DNA from: Sabellastarte sp. h YS-2021
Lineage: Eukaryota > Annelida > Polychaeta > Sabellida > Sabellidae
Direction of reading: 5' to 3'
Assembly (NCBI GenBank): GCA_964017235.1
Contig: OZ024933.1
Span: 5,025,962 to 5,089,961, forward strand
Length of the DNA: 64,000 bases
In this document: in pieces, positions 44,020 through 55,553 of the stretch
How positions within the stretch are numbered: the first letter of the stretch is position 1
Layout of the letters: the number at the start of each line of letters is the position of its first letter
Made by a program: the position numbers and the translations under genes
Notes under the pieces: model-generated
Database searches by the model: none
The model's input: only the letters and a program-made list of their open reading frames with translations
What the model was told of the DNA's origin: nothing

Positions 44020-46617
44020 GGATAATAATAATTAAAAGGTTATTTTAGTACACGACATTACCTTAGATTATATATTTAACCAAATGTGGATATTGAACAC
44101 ATTTAACATTATAATGAAGGTATTATGAGGTCTTTATGTTACATTATGAACATTACAAGGATTTTGTCAGTATGCTACATGTAAGGATGCTACATGTGGG
44201 GATGTAAGGATGTCAAAAAGGTATGAACAAGGTGTCACCGGGATTGTTTGGCAGTTTGGCTTGAAATTATCTCTCAGGTCTGAGGAATTTGGAAGTCTTT
44301 TTGCCAAAATAGTTAGACTATCTGGTTTATCACTTTTCCAATTCTCAAATCATTTCCTGACATAAAAAGCCTGTGACCCTACCCTGTCAAAAATTACTTT
44401 ATCACAATGTTTAGAACTTAAATTATAACCCTTGCCCCCCAGATGGGAGGGACAAGGGAATTGTAAATGTGTCTATTTTAGTGGCTGCTAGACCATGGCA
44501 AACTGGAAAACTATACATCTGTTTAGAGTTAGATTTTACACAAATTGAAAGGGGTAAAAACCCTGACACAGTCTTCAGATAAAGCCCACCCTAGACTCGG
44601 TCATCTTCAGGGTTATCCAAAACTGCATTGGGACATTTTAGGAATTGTTCATTAATGCCGGGCATTGACTATCAGAGATATAGCTTAAGTATAAGCCAGT
44701 TCACTCAGGCATGTTATTTTGTTAGTAGAATTATTAATAAAATATACAACACCCCATCTCCTAACAAATATTGCGTGGAATCATTTTACTAGTTGTCTGG
44801 TGAACAGGTTCACCAGTTATAACTTCCTTGTACATGTATTTGAAGCCACCAGAATGGGTCTCCTTCATATCTGACTTCACTGATTAAGTCCAGTGGCCTT
44901 ACAACAAGAAATAGCCTTTATTGTTCCCAAACCAGATAGAATGAAATTAGTAGACATTGCTTTGCTTTTGCAATAGTTGATTGAAATAGTTTTCCGAAAA
45001 TTATGCAGTCTCAGCACACATTATCTGGTTTTTAGATATCATCTCAAATAGCCAAATTATCGTTTTTTTCCATATTATTTTAAATATAATCTTTCATGAT
45101 AACATTACAGACAAATATCCACAAAAAGTTAATTTTCCTAGTACCTAGTTTCCTGTTATTACTTTATTAAGCTTGCAAAAATAAACCATGATGCATATCC
45201 GCTTACAGGCATCAGATATATAAATACTTTAATTTTTAAGCTGAGGTTTCTGCACCGTTTCTGCATAGATTTTAAAGCTGCAAAAACAGGAACCTTTTAT
45301 AATAATAAAGCTTTTCTAATGATAGCACATAATTATAGCTTGCTTAATTATTTAAATATTTACTTGCTGATAAAAATTGATGTACACATCCTTGCTGATG
45401 TTCAGGAAGAGATAATCCAATTGCCAGAATAAGATTGTGGCCATGTTAGCATCTGATAAGGAAACAAAACTCTGGAGGGGGGACTGCTAGTCTGAACAGA
45501 TAAACTCAGGGAGACCATTTTGGGTTCTAATGGTTTGAGAGCTTGCTCCATTCAGCAGAAGCAGCAACAACAAAACTGCACATCCCCGTGTGTTGGGTCT
45601 GGTCGAGGAAACCAAGAGTCAGTTTGGCAAGCACAGCCATGTATGGGGCCTGCTGTGTCAGTTGTAGCACTACCGTAGTCCACATAGATTCTACTTAACT
45701 TAATATGTTTTCTCTGTATTCTATGACCAGGTCAATCAGGGGTCACCCAATCAAAATCATTAGTTTTGCATCATTGGTCCCAATGTGCTGGGGCCTTTCA
45801 CTGCTAAATCAGCAAGCAATGATTATACATGAAAAAATTGAACCCACCTCCCTCCTCTGGTACACAAATTACAGGCCATTATGTGGTCTGGGGCATCTCT
45901 GGTCCTCTCAAACCTTAGTCCATTTTGTGATCCAAAGGATCTCTGGTCCATCACATCATCCCATGTATTAGCTCCCTCTGGCTTGTCCATCCTTAGGGAG
46001 ACCTGTTAAGTGTGCTCATGGCAGATAAGACCATGTCAGTATACAATTTTTGGGTATTTGAGGCCGTCCAGGCCGACCCTGGCTCCCCCCTCCTGATTTG
46101 TCTGTGTCCTTGTCCTGACCCCTAGTGACCTGACCCCTCACTACGGAGTTCTCCTACCTTGGATTGATGTAGACTTTGACACACCTTGGGTTATATTATA
46201 TTTTATTGGTAGTAGCAACTGGCCTCATGTGCGATCCCTGTACTTTAAGTGATGAAAAATATATCTAATACTAATTTGTGACACTAATTATGTATAGTAA
46301 GGGACACGGGGGAATATAAAACAGCTATTGTCTGGCCCATATGTCCAGGTAATTTAGGTAAAAAAACATTGTGTGAATGATAATAAACCTTATCTCTCTT
46401 CAGACAAAACTGTTCCACTTTTTAAGATTCTCACCTGTTGTGATGATATTCAGGCTACACTCTGTTGCTTGGAATATCTATTTTTTCATTTTGGACATTA
46501 ACACTTTGAGAGATATCTTAACAGTTAATAAATGATTCTATTAATTTAATAGAAATAGAAAACAAGGTGAAAAACTCTACCGGCAAGAGCTACAAAGTCA
46601 TGAGTAAGACACTACAG
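44020..46617. other. Intron 1 DNA, unassigned
   Basis: No motif-bearing frame, terminal repeat or array was recognised. The + frame near 45705-45971 has no domain and no splice signals. Confidence 0.35.
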
Positions 46618-46830
46618 TAGTATTCAACTGATTGCACTATTCTCAACATTCCACTTAAGTTATTGTTTTCAACTTTGTACTTCAGTGTTATTCTTATGTT
46701 TGCACATAAAGTGCTATTCATAACTTTTCAATTCAGCTGCTGTTTTTAACTTTGCACTTCACCTGTTATTCTCAACTTTGGCCTTTACTGTTATTTTCAA
46801 GTTTCACTTCAACTGATATTCATAACAGTG
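46618..46830 (+). repeat. Degenerate minisatellite, ~27-bp unit
   Basis: About eight consecutive units have the theme TTATTCTCAACTTTGCACTTCA.CTG, for example near 46632, 46659, 46737 and 46765. The period is about 25-28 bp with heavy divergence, indicating an old array. Confidence 0.7.
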
Positions 46831-48790
46831 GGAAGTTAAAACCCCACAACAAATACATAAATCTAATCAACGATTCACTGTTCATCATTATTTTTGAAGC
46901 AACCGATACCTTTTGTGCTTCCAATGGCATTATGTACTATTAGTAATACTATTGTAGAATTTCCTGATTGGGTTGTCTTATAGTTTAACCATATCATAAT
47001 TGACTTATGGTAAGCTGACAGGGTATGGTTTCCTTTCCTTCCGATTCCCAGTTTATCTTTTGATGTTTTAACCTAGTTTTTATATTTAAAATACGACCAT
47101 GCAAAACTTATCAACTTCTGTTTTCACTGTCTTCTATAATCTCCTCAATTCTTGTTAACTTGACCTCCCTAGGTTTATGCCAAGTTCTTCATCTGAGGTA
47201 ATTCAAGGCACCATACCCACATAGTGTGAACTCAGTATTAGTATATATCAGCTTCTTGAACCGTGAGAATATTGTCAAATTTACAAAAGATTTCAAAAGA
47301 TTTCTATACATTGCAATCTTGTGAATAACGAGAAAACTAAATTCACAATTTCACATCAATCATTTTAAATGTAAAGGACATTTTTCATTATGCTAATGTT
47401 GTCATTGTAAGATAGTGGGCGTTTCTGCCATTGTCTTTGTAGTTTACTGTTGTACATCATACTGGCCTCTTTTATTCAAGCTCTTATGTATAATTTAGTA
47501 ACCGAATTCCAATCACAAAGTGGCGTGTTTAGTCAAATATCCAACATAGTTGATGAAGCTTTAAATCTAAATTATTAAAGAATAAAAACCCAGACGGGCG
47601 ACCCTTCCATTGTCTCAACTCTCCATTATTTTTTGCATAATGGAGAGTTACACTACATTATTTTCTAACAGTGGATTGTGGTTCAGTTCAATGGCCAGTC
47701 TGCCAAGAACAAAAGGGTACTTAGTATTTGCCAGTCATCCTCAGCACAATGCATTCAATATTGATATGTTTTCACAACTTCTTTCCTATTAATTAGTTCA
47801 GTGGGTACATTTATAAGTCTTTTCAATTCTGAATGACATTCAGAGTTCATAGAAAAATACCTCATGGAAAAATGCTACCTTGAAAAAATACCTCGTGACA
47901 AATACAAAATATGCAGTTTAGAGTTGGATATTTTTAATTCTTTGCATTTCTTAACAATCTGACTTCATAATAATCTTCTGTGAACTTAATCAAAGGAGCA
48001 GCTAACTTTCAAACAAACTCACTGTGAAAATCTAGCCCATCATACTGCTTGTGATTGAAATGAATTTTGTTCTTAATGTTGTGGATTAATTTTCATAGGA
48101 GGTATTACTCAAATACAAAATGTGGAGTAGGCATTCTTTGTATGAGTCTTTTTTCCAGGAGACAATCTTTCCAGGAGGCATTTTTCCTTGATTCCAAATT
48201 AAGAGACAAAGAAGCACACAAGATAAAAATCTTAAAAATTCAAAAACTTCAACACAAAATAAAATAATTAAATAATTCTCCAGCTTCTAGTACTTGCAAT
48301 GCCTGAAATGCAAAAATAATAGCTTACTCTCTTAAAATAAGCACAGATTAATAACATGAAACACTCACCTCAATAAATTATCCACAGCATTGTTTAATAA
48401 GCAGTGTAATTTTTTTCTGGAAAGTGCTTTCTGTACATCACAGATCCATATTTTATCGATTATCGTTATCCATGGTTAAATTTTGTGGCAGTCAGATTAT
48501 ATTAGAACTTTTCAAGCTTTATCCAAAAATATATTTTCACATAAAGGAAAACCAGTGATGCACATGGTGAAACAATGTTGATTGTGCATTGAAATAAAAT
48601 AACCACAGAACTAATTTAGTGAAAGCCAGATATGGTATGCACACCAATGGAAACATTGTAAAGATTTCTAGGTTGATCATTTGGTGCAAGGTGTTAAATT
48701 ACTGAATTAATAAATTGGTTTTAATTTACAGGGTTTTATAATAGATAATTGTCTCGTGGCACTTCTATTTTGTGAACTTAATGACCCTTC
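46831..48790. other. Intron 1 DNA, unassigned
   Basis: No supported feature. The phrase AATAAAA.CCCAGACGG occurs near 47581 and again near 48846, beside the DIRS-like fossil. It could be a terminal repeat remnant but is too short to call. Confidence 0.3.
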
Positions 48791-50200
48791 CAGGTCATCA
48801 GGCCATTGAGTTTACACAATGGAGCGCCACTTGTCCATTATCTATATAATAAAACCCAGACGGTACAGCCCTTTCCTGGGACCTCAGTTTTGCGTTACAC
48901 TTAGTTACTGGGTGTGCCGAAATCCGTCCTGATTTGGCACAATGTGAACAGTGATGTCGAAAGTTGCCATGGTTCGAATCTTGCAAGCATGAGCCCGGGT
49001 TATAATATCTGCAAATCCTATCTTTCCTTTGGGTTGACGCCTGATTGATGGTGCGAGAGTTAGCCATGGCGATTTGGGAAGCCGATAATCTGTTAAGCGA
49101 CCATTGAACATTGTCCTCCCAAGTGAGGGTACCTTGCTCCACCTCATGCATTGAGTTTTCCCATGCGGATCTCACTGCTTCCCAAGGTAAGGATGTGGCA
49201 TCCTTAAGTGCCAATATGACCTGTAACAATGCGTGTCTGGCAGTGGTGGGGTCTTGAATGTGAAAAACGTTATATGACTGCCCCACTGCCCACTCAGGTA
49301 AGGATAACTCATCATAAGCTATCCTTTTCTTTCCATTAACTCCGAGATAGCCCTCATTGGGCCATCTTGCCACTGGGCTGCTATCACAGTATCTGTTGTA
49401 TTAAATCTACCTTACTTCTTAACTTGAGCAGGCATACCTTGAAGTGAATCTTGACGTGCCTGTGCATCATATGCTGATAAAATCTGAGACACAGACTGGG
49501 ATATATGTGGATTGTGATGCAACACCTGGAGATCTGGAAGTATTCCATCATTCGAAAACTGTTGGATGGTCGGCTGAGAACCGCTAGTAGCAGCAGCTTG
49601 GTTGTTTGATGCTGTAGCAGCAAGTTGACTGTGTGTTTGACGCATTAGCGGCGGTTGGTTTATGTCCCGTGCATCTGGGTTCAGCTGGATCCCGAGGTTG
49701 GGTGCGTTTAAGTGATTGTGACTTGCTGTGGCCTGGTTGCCAGATACTGTAGCCATGGGTTGAATGTGAGTCAGAGGTGTCACTGATGACGGTTGTATTG
49801 GTTTCGGACCCAGGTTCATATGTGCACCCATTGAGGTAGCTGACGCTGTTGTATTGGGATTGAACTGGATTCTGCTTGCCTCTAAGTCACGGACTCGCTT
49901 AGATAAAGCCTCATTGGATGCATCAATCTTCCTCAAATACGCCAGAATCGTGGCAGATTCAGATATGGAGTCAGATGTGTGAACAGGGGAACCGCTGAGT
50001 ACTGAAGAGATACAATAGATACAGTTTGTATGTTCTGTGGCGACTGGGGAAGAGAACCCGCTATGTCAGAACTAACATTAAGTTCCCCTTGATCATCATT
50101 AAATGGCACTGCTAACTTCGCTGATTTCTTCTTGGGAGTGTCCTTTGAGTTCTTCTTTCCCCTCTTTACCATGTTTTAAGATTAAAATTCACCCTAAAAT
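48791..50200 (-). pseudogene. DIRS-like gag fossil (copy 3)
   Basis: Minus-strand frames start with MVKRGKKNSKDTPKKKSA near 50172. They continue through a Gln/Asn/Ser-rich middle (49936-49412) to the conserved block WPNEGYLGVNGKKRIAYDEL and LPEWAVG near 49360. A Cys/His-rich end follows (ICRYYNPGSCLQ, HHCSHCAKSG). The block matches gag copies 1 and 2, with an added zinc-knuckle-like end. No RT follows, so it is a fragment with few breaks. Confidence 0.65.
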
Positions 50201-51214
50201 CTAAAATTGATATAACTTGAAACTTCAAAATTCGATGTTTTTATGTCTGTTGCTGATATAAAAGTGAGCCTGTAAAGATGGAGGCGAAGAGGTTCCCCTT
50301 TGATTGGTTCCTAGAATAATAGGTCCCCAGAAGTGGGGGCCATACCTAGCAAGTTAAGGTAGGGTGAGTGTAGGATGAGTGAAGGACCAACTGCCCCAGC
50401 AGGGCCCTGAACAGCCCTGCTCAGCAAATTATACCACTAGATGATAAGTAAGTGCCACCTCATCAAACAAATCCAGTGATTACCATAATTAGAAGTTAAA
50501 CTTGTACAATTTAGAGTATGTTTAATCATCATCAAACTAAAATAAATTTTATCCAAAATATAACAAAAATTATGAACTCTGACAAAACTATAAAAAATAT
50601 CTGTTATCATTTAATACTAGCTGAAAGGTACATCAATTACACCTCTTCATGTAACAGGTTTAGTCCATAATTAATTTTACACTCTGTCTTATTCTAGAGA
50701 GCACTTGCTCAGCTTTATTTTGACCCTTCAATTTGTCTTTATCAAAAATGTTCTTGCCACAAAATGGAATGCCAGCCCTCAATATCTGTCAGTCTTATAC
50801 AGCTATCCATTTCTTTGCATCATAATTTTGGATATATTTATCAATGTTTTTGCTATGTTTAGCTTAAACTGGACATTTATACTGCAATATGTGTTGGGCT
50901 GTTTCAATATCACTGCAATAGACTGCTTTCTGGTACATCTAACGCTGCTCACAACTCGTAAATTGTTTTCTTCAAAGCTCACAGGGACTTCAAAGTAATT
51001 ACTTAAAGAGGATTCCCTACTGAAGAGGGCAGTTATGGCATTTACAACTACTGTAAACACATGTTTGGGTTGAAGTTCTTTTCTGGTATTGCAGATATAT
51101 TATCAACTAAATACCTTACACTACCATGCCAAAAATGTCTACCGTGTGTTTTGGGTTTTGATTTAGACACACTTTGAGTGATTTGAAGAAGGTTGGAACA
51201 ATCGCCTGCTCTCA
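50201..51214. other. Possible DIRS-like leader, then unassigned intron DNA
   Basis: 50320-50430 contains GGGCCATACC and GCAGGGCCCTGAACAGCCCTGC, which could belong to the leader or terminal region of the DIRS-like fossil. The rest, to 51214, shows no supported feature. Confidence 0.3.
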
Positions 51215-53500
51215 GTCTAATTCTACTTCTAATTGGACTTTCATAGCGCTTAATCTCCCCATACAAAGAGCACTCTAAGGTGCAACAAAGCCAAAAAAGC
51301 AGTGAACCAATTTCAGTATCCAGGGACAGAAGTGAGGTCCAGCACCACAGGAAATACCGGGGATGATCAAAACTGAAGATAAGAAGGGTAGAACTTTGGA
51401 ATGACAAATAAATTACCACCACTTTAACTGTGCGTGGTACCATAACAATAGCTTGGGAAGAAAGATATGAAGCAAAATACTTCAGAAAACCTGTGTGAAG
51501 AAACTTATAAAAGGCTCTTAAGCACTGTGCTATGTTCACCAAGAAGCCAATGCAAACTCTTAAGGGCAGGAGTTATACTAGTGTATCCACTGGTGTTTGA
51601 TACAATTCTGGCCGTCATCTGTATGAAAGTGAAACTTTATTCCTTTATGTTTAGCAGTAACCAAAATAAGGGGATCGTCTACAAAGGGCCCAGAACAAAA
51701 CCTTAGGGGACACTGAATAGGAGGTTACAAACATCTGACAAATGTTCCACAGTATTTTCCTGTGTAAAATATATGATTGAAATTTATCATTAATTATCCT
51801 AGAAATATATATTTGTATTTTTAACATCATCTAATTAAAATTCATTTTTATCATCAGATTTTTTCTCATGAAACTTATTATTATCGCTACAAGTCTAGTA
51901 AAACAAAATAGCACTCTCCTAGTTGATTATATGATAGTTTTGGTAATCTTACCTGACATGGTCAAGATAATTTTCACCCGACATAGCTCTTTCTCACCAA
52001 GTTTCCAACTGACCTACCTTATTGTTTTAATAACCTGACATGGTTAAGATAATCTCACCTGACATAGTTCTTTCTGATACGAGTTTCCAGCTGACCTACT
52101 TTATTGTTCTAATTACCTGACATAATTAAGATAACCTTACCTGATATAGTTACCTAACCAACTATACAGCTGACCTACCTTGCTCTACTTAACTAACACT
52201 TTTAAGATAACCTCTCCTGACATAGTTCTGTTTACCTTACCTCAATTCTTGACTGACTTTTATCTTAGAAATGCTTTGTGATCTTGTTATTGTGTGGTTG
52301 TTGCTTGGGTTGTGATGCTTATGTTCGAGATATTTGGAAAATATCATTGAGAAAACTGCTTAGAAATTTATGTGGTGTGTGAACTTTGTTTTGGAAAGAT
52401 TGGATATTTATATTTTGGATAGTTATTTGATTTGTTATTTCTGTTCCGGACGATTGGATATTCATATCTTGGGAGATAAAGAACTTTAAAATAAATGTCT
52501 CAAATTGTCATATTGACTTTTAATTACTAAAAGTGCCACCAGCCGGTACCTAAAGACCCCCATGGAAAACAACTTTGGCACACAAAGTAGAACCAATTTC
52601 AACTGACTGATAACAGTCTGGTAAGTAGGAAGTGAACCATTTTTAGAACAGAACCACCAACTCCAAACCAAATGCTGAGGCAACTGAGAAGAGTGGAATG
52701 ATGAATGATATCGAAAGTGGTAGACAGGTCAAGCAATAAGGCTGTGGGTTCACCTCTTGACAAGGATAAGTGATCTTTATTTTTCTGGAGAGAAGAGCTG
52801 TCTCTGTTGAGTGACCAGCTCTATATGCAGACCAGTTTTGATATGAAACTGAGACGAGATACAGGGTGATAGTTCATCGGCTTGTCCGAAGGAACATTTG
52901 ATAAGCTGAGTAACCAAAGCAGTTTTGAAACCATCAGGGAAATTTACCTCCATATGTGAGCAGTTGACTAGCTTTGTAAGTGATGATAGCAGTATATTCC
53001 TACATTCCTTGATGAGAAATGTCTGCCAAGGATAAAAAAGGCAGCTTTTGTTGGTGATAATTATTTTATCAACAGCATCGTCGGAAACTTGTGTTGAGAC
53101 AGTAATTTTTGGATTGTCTGAAGAAGATGAACATCAGAAGGAGTGAAAGTATCTCTACTTTTCTTGATTTTATTTTTAAAAAGAGGCCATGTAGTCAACC
53201 AGTGACTTGGAAGTGTCACATCAGAGACCCTGTTCAAGGATTTATGCTGCTTATGCCACAGTTTTCTAGAGTTATGACTATTCTCTGAAATCAGATTCCT
53301 GTAATAGTCTGACTTTACCTTGTTTACAGGTGCATTGGTCCTTCAGCAGGTTCTTTCAAATTGGTGCCTAAGGGACTTTGAACATCGATTATTATCAGAC
53401 AACCAATTTGCAGAATTTCTTTGGTGTAATCCTGTCATGAACCCCTACAATCTTACATTATTGTTCACAAATTATTGATGCATCCTAAGAAGGTAAATTT
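51215..53500 (-). mobile_element. L2-type LINE (copy B), degraded, with internal array
   Basis: The minus-strand 3' end at 51217-51280 carries TAAGCGCTATGAAAGTCCAA and GAGTGCTC, like copies A and C. The part up to about 51720 covers the RT C-terminus. From about 52490 to 53480 the RT core and N-terminal part can be followed by nucleotide similarity to copy A (for example CAGGTCAAGCAATAAGGC, GATACAGGGTGATAG). Between them lies unrelated repeat DNA. No long frame survives. It is antisense to the GCNT-like gene. Confidence 0.7.
51950..52250. repeat. Minisatellite, ~85-bp unit, nearly four copies
   Basis: ACCTGACATGGTTAAGATAA, followed by TCTCACCTGACATAGTTCTTTC, GAGTTTCCAGCTGACCTAC and TTATTGTTCTAAT, recurs near 51952, 52030, 52115 and 52195. 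Each unit itself contains two CCTGACAT phrases. It sits between the two halves of L2 LINE copy B. Confidence 0.8.
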
Positions 53501-53576
53501 AACACCAGTAACAGCAAATATATGGTCAATTTTTATGACATTATATTTTGCTACACCACTTCACTAATACCTACAA

Positions 53577-53740
53577 TTTATTTATTTATTTGGGTTGCGT
53601 TCAACACTGTACAGGTCATATCACGATGGGTAGTTTTGGGGGGAGCACATACAGTTGGTCAAGATGGGTCGTTGGTTTGATCCGCCAACATCAGAGGTGA
53701 GAGGAGAGTGTGTAACCACTACACCACCATGGCCACCCTA
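53577..53740 (-). repeat. Deleted SINE (copy 6)
   Basis: On the minus strand it keeps the head GGTGGCCATGGTGGTGTAGTGG, a B-box region GGATCAAACC, GATATGACCTGTACAGTGTT and an (AAATA)n tail, but the body is shortened by internal deletion. No clear target duplication was identified. Confidence 0.75.
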
Positions 53741-53911
53741 TACTTAAGTATGCTACATAATATGGGGGCGATAAAATGCAAATCCATTGACTTGACTTAA
53801 ATTCTTCTCTGATAAAAAGAGAAGTTTTATCTAGTTTATGCTTAAGTTATATCAACTAAAGCATGATCAAACATACATATATAAAAATGACATGTGTCAG
53901 ACATGTAAATA

Positions 53912-54611
53912 CAGTAGAACCACAATTATCTGAACCCAATGCGAGACATACAATCTGGGCGGATAAACGTGGGGGTTCAGATAGATGAAAGAAACCGAAA
54001 TTCATGGTCTATTGGTTACCAAGTGGGCGATAATTGAATAAAAATATTTTATGCACTTTATAACTTTAGACATCAGTATTCATTGATGATACAGTTTAAC
54101 ATAATTGTAAAATATAATGTAACTGACCTTCTAATTGTCGCTTATTTGTTCCATATCTATGAAAATTACAAATTTTAACTGGGAGTGTTCGGTTGGTACA
54201 TGTATTGTGGAGGTTTTAATTTAAATAAACATCGTCACACATTTTTTCAATTCAAAAACTCCAGGAGATTTATTTGTTGTAAAACTCAAAATTTATGCCT
54301 TCAGTTGTAAGTGTGTTTGGTTGATAATGTATTGTGTTTTGTTTTTCGTCTGTTCTTTTGATATTTATTGTCAGACGTACTCCGGGAGATTATAAATTGC
54401 AAAACCCAATCAAACAACAAGTTGTGTCGCAGGGTCGTGTAATTGAATTAATCCCTCCCCTATTGTAACAATGGTGATAAAGACAAAATAAGTTAGGCTT
54501 TTTGTGGATGGTATGTTTTATAAAGCACAGGAATTATTAGTTTCCGAGAACGTGTACAGTCTCACCCAAGAAATTCGGATAATAGAAGGCCGGATAACTG
54601 AGGTTCTACTG
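53912..54611. mobile_element. pogo/Tigger-like MITE
   Basis: The left end CAGTAGAACCACAATTATCTG and the right end, reversed, CAGTAGAACCTCAGTTATCCG are inverted, with TA on both sides (53910-53911 and 54612-54613). CAGTAGAACCTC...TTATCCG is the terminal signature of pogo/Tigger elements of the Tc1/mariner superfamily, which target TA. It is 700 bp and encodes no transposase. Confidence 0.85.
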
Positions 54612-54613
54612 TA

Positions 54614-55433
54614 CAAGTGTTACCATTTGTTGTTTGATATAAGGAAATGCTCTAAATACTGGTGACGAAGGATTTGTTCTTCTTCATTGTGTAACTTTTT
54701 GGCATATATTATATGTACCCTTTTTATTCAAATATAAACACTTTCTTTCTGGTAGGATGAAGGTAATCAACCCTTCATCGAGGGCTTACACAAAAAGCCT
54801 AGTAAAGAACATGACTTAAAGTAATTTATATAAAGTCTGACGTAATAACTAATATTTAAGTGAATTATAAAGTGTGTTTTATAACATTGCAGTTCCGAAC
54901 AAACTGTCATATCAACAGAAAGAGGCACAAGTACACATAAATATTTGAAATTTTTCACTTGCACTTTTTTCCACCTTTTATGCATGGATTTTAATGCAAC
55001 AAAAATGAGCAAAGGTTCATATTTAAGTTTCATAGTTAAGGAAATTTTCCTATCATTTAAATAGCCATTGTTTATATTATAGCTTCCAACTTCATTATCC
55101 AATTGTTTTGTTCCGGTGTTGGTTTGTAAGGGCCTTAATTGCAATATTATTTTGAGTAATGCATTCACTCTGAAGTACTCAGAGTTACTTCATATTATAC
55201 TGGCTAGAAATAAGCACAGGCCATTTCAGCCAGTAAGCCCAAAGATGATGTGATTAACCAATATTCCAAATTGCTGTCCTATTGTGATATGCCATCTTAA
55301 TTCCCACTAATTGGTTCTCCAACCCAAGAGCCCAGGATTGAGACTTAAGTAGTCAAATGTCATTCTGTTATTGTCAAATTGCCATTGTCCATTTGCAGCT
55401 ACATATATTCCAATGAATACTTTGCTTTTTCAG
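54614..55433. other. Intron 1 DNA before exon 2
   Basis: A 133-residue minus-strand frame (55168-54767) is open but AT-rich and motif-free; I do not call it a gene. The branch and polypyrimidine region precedes the acceptor at 55433. Confidence 0.35.
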
Positions 55434-55553
55434 AACTACACATTTCTGGACAATATTCCAGACCAACATATGGGTCTCGACAATCATGGCTTTGACTGCC
55501 AGAAAATCATTGCTGGAGATAGCCATGAAATTAAACAGGCTAACACTTTTCAG
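55434..55553 (+). CDS. GCNT-like N-acetylglucosaminyltransferase, exon 2 (stem)
   Basis: A 120-bp exon between acceptor TTTTTCAG and donor CAG|GTATGT, phase 0 at both ends, encoding 40 residues. It opens with an N-glycosylation site (NYT) and contains GFDCQKIIAGDSHEIKQAN. The pattern 'C-x-x-I-x-x-GD-x-x-x-I-x-x-A' is the conserved stem/start motif of core-2 and I-branching beta-1,6-GlcNAc transferases (GCNT1/2/3/4 group), whose Cys takes part in a disulfide. These Golgi enzymes transfer GlcNAc from UDP-GlcNAc to galactose or GalNAc branches of O-glycans. Confidence 0.8.

Larger units (their letters stand above)
42200..55433 (+). other. GCNT-like gene, intron 1 (13.2 kb)
   Basis: GT-AG intron with donor GTAAGT and acceptor TTTGCTTTTTCAG, phase 0. 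It contains SINE pieces, at least two DNA transposon shells, a DIRS-like gag fossil, an L2 LINE and two minisatellites, all listed separately. Confidence 0.55.

Noticed and set aside
54767-55168. 133-residue open frame on the minus strand
   Set aside because: AT-rich, no motif, no splice context, inside GCNT intron 1; consistent with a chance opening.
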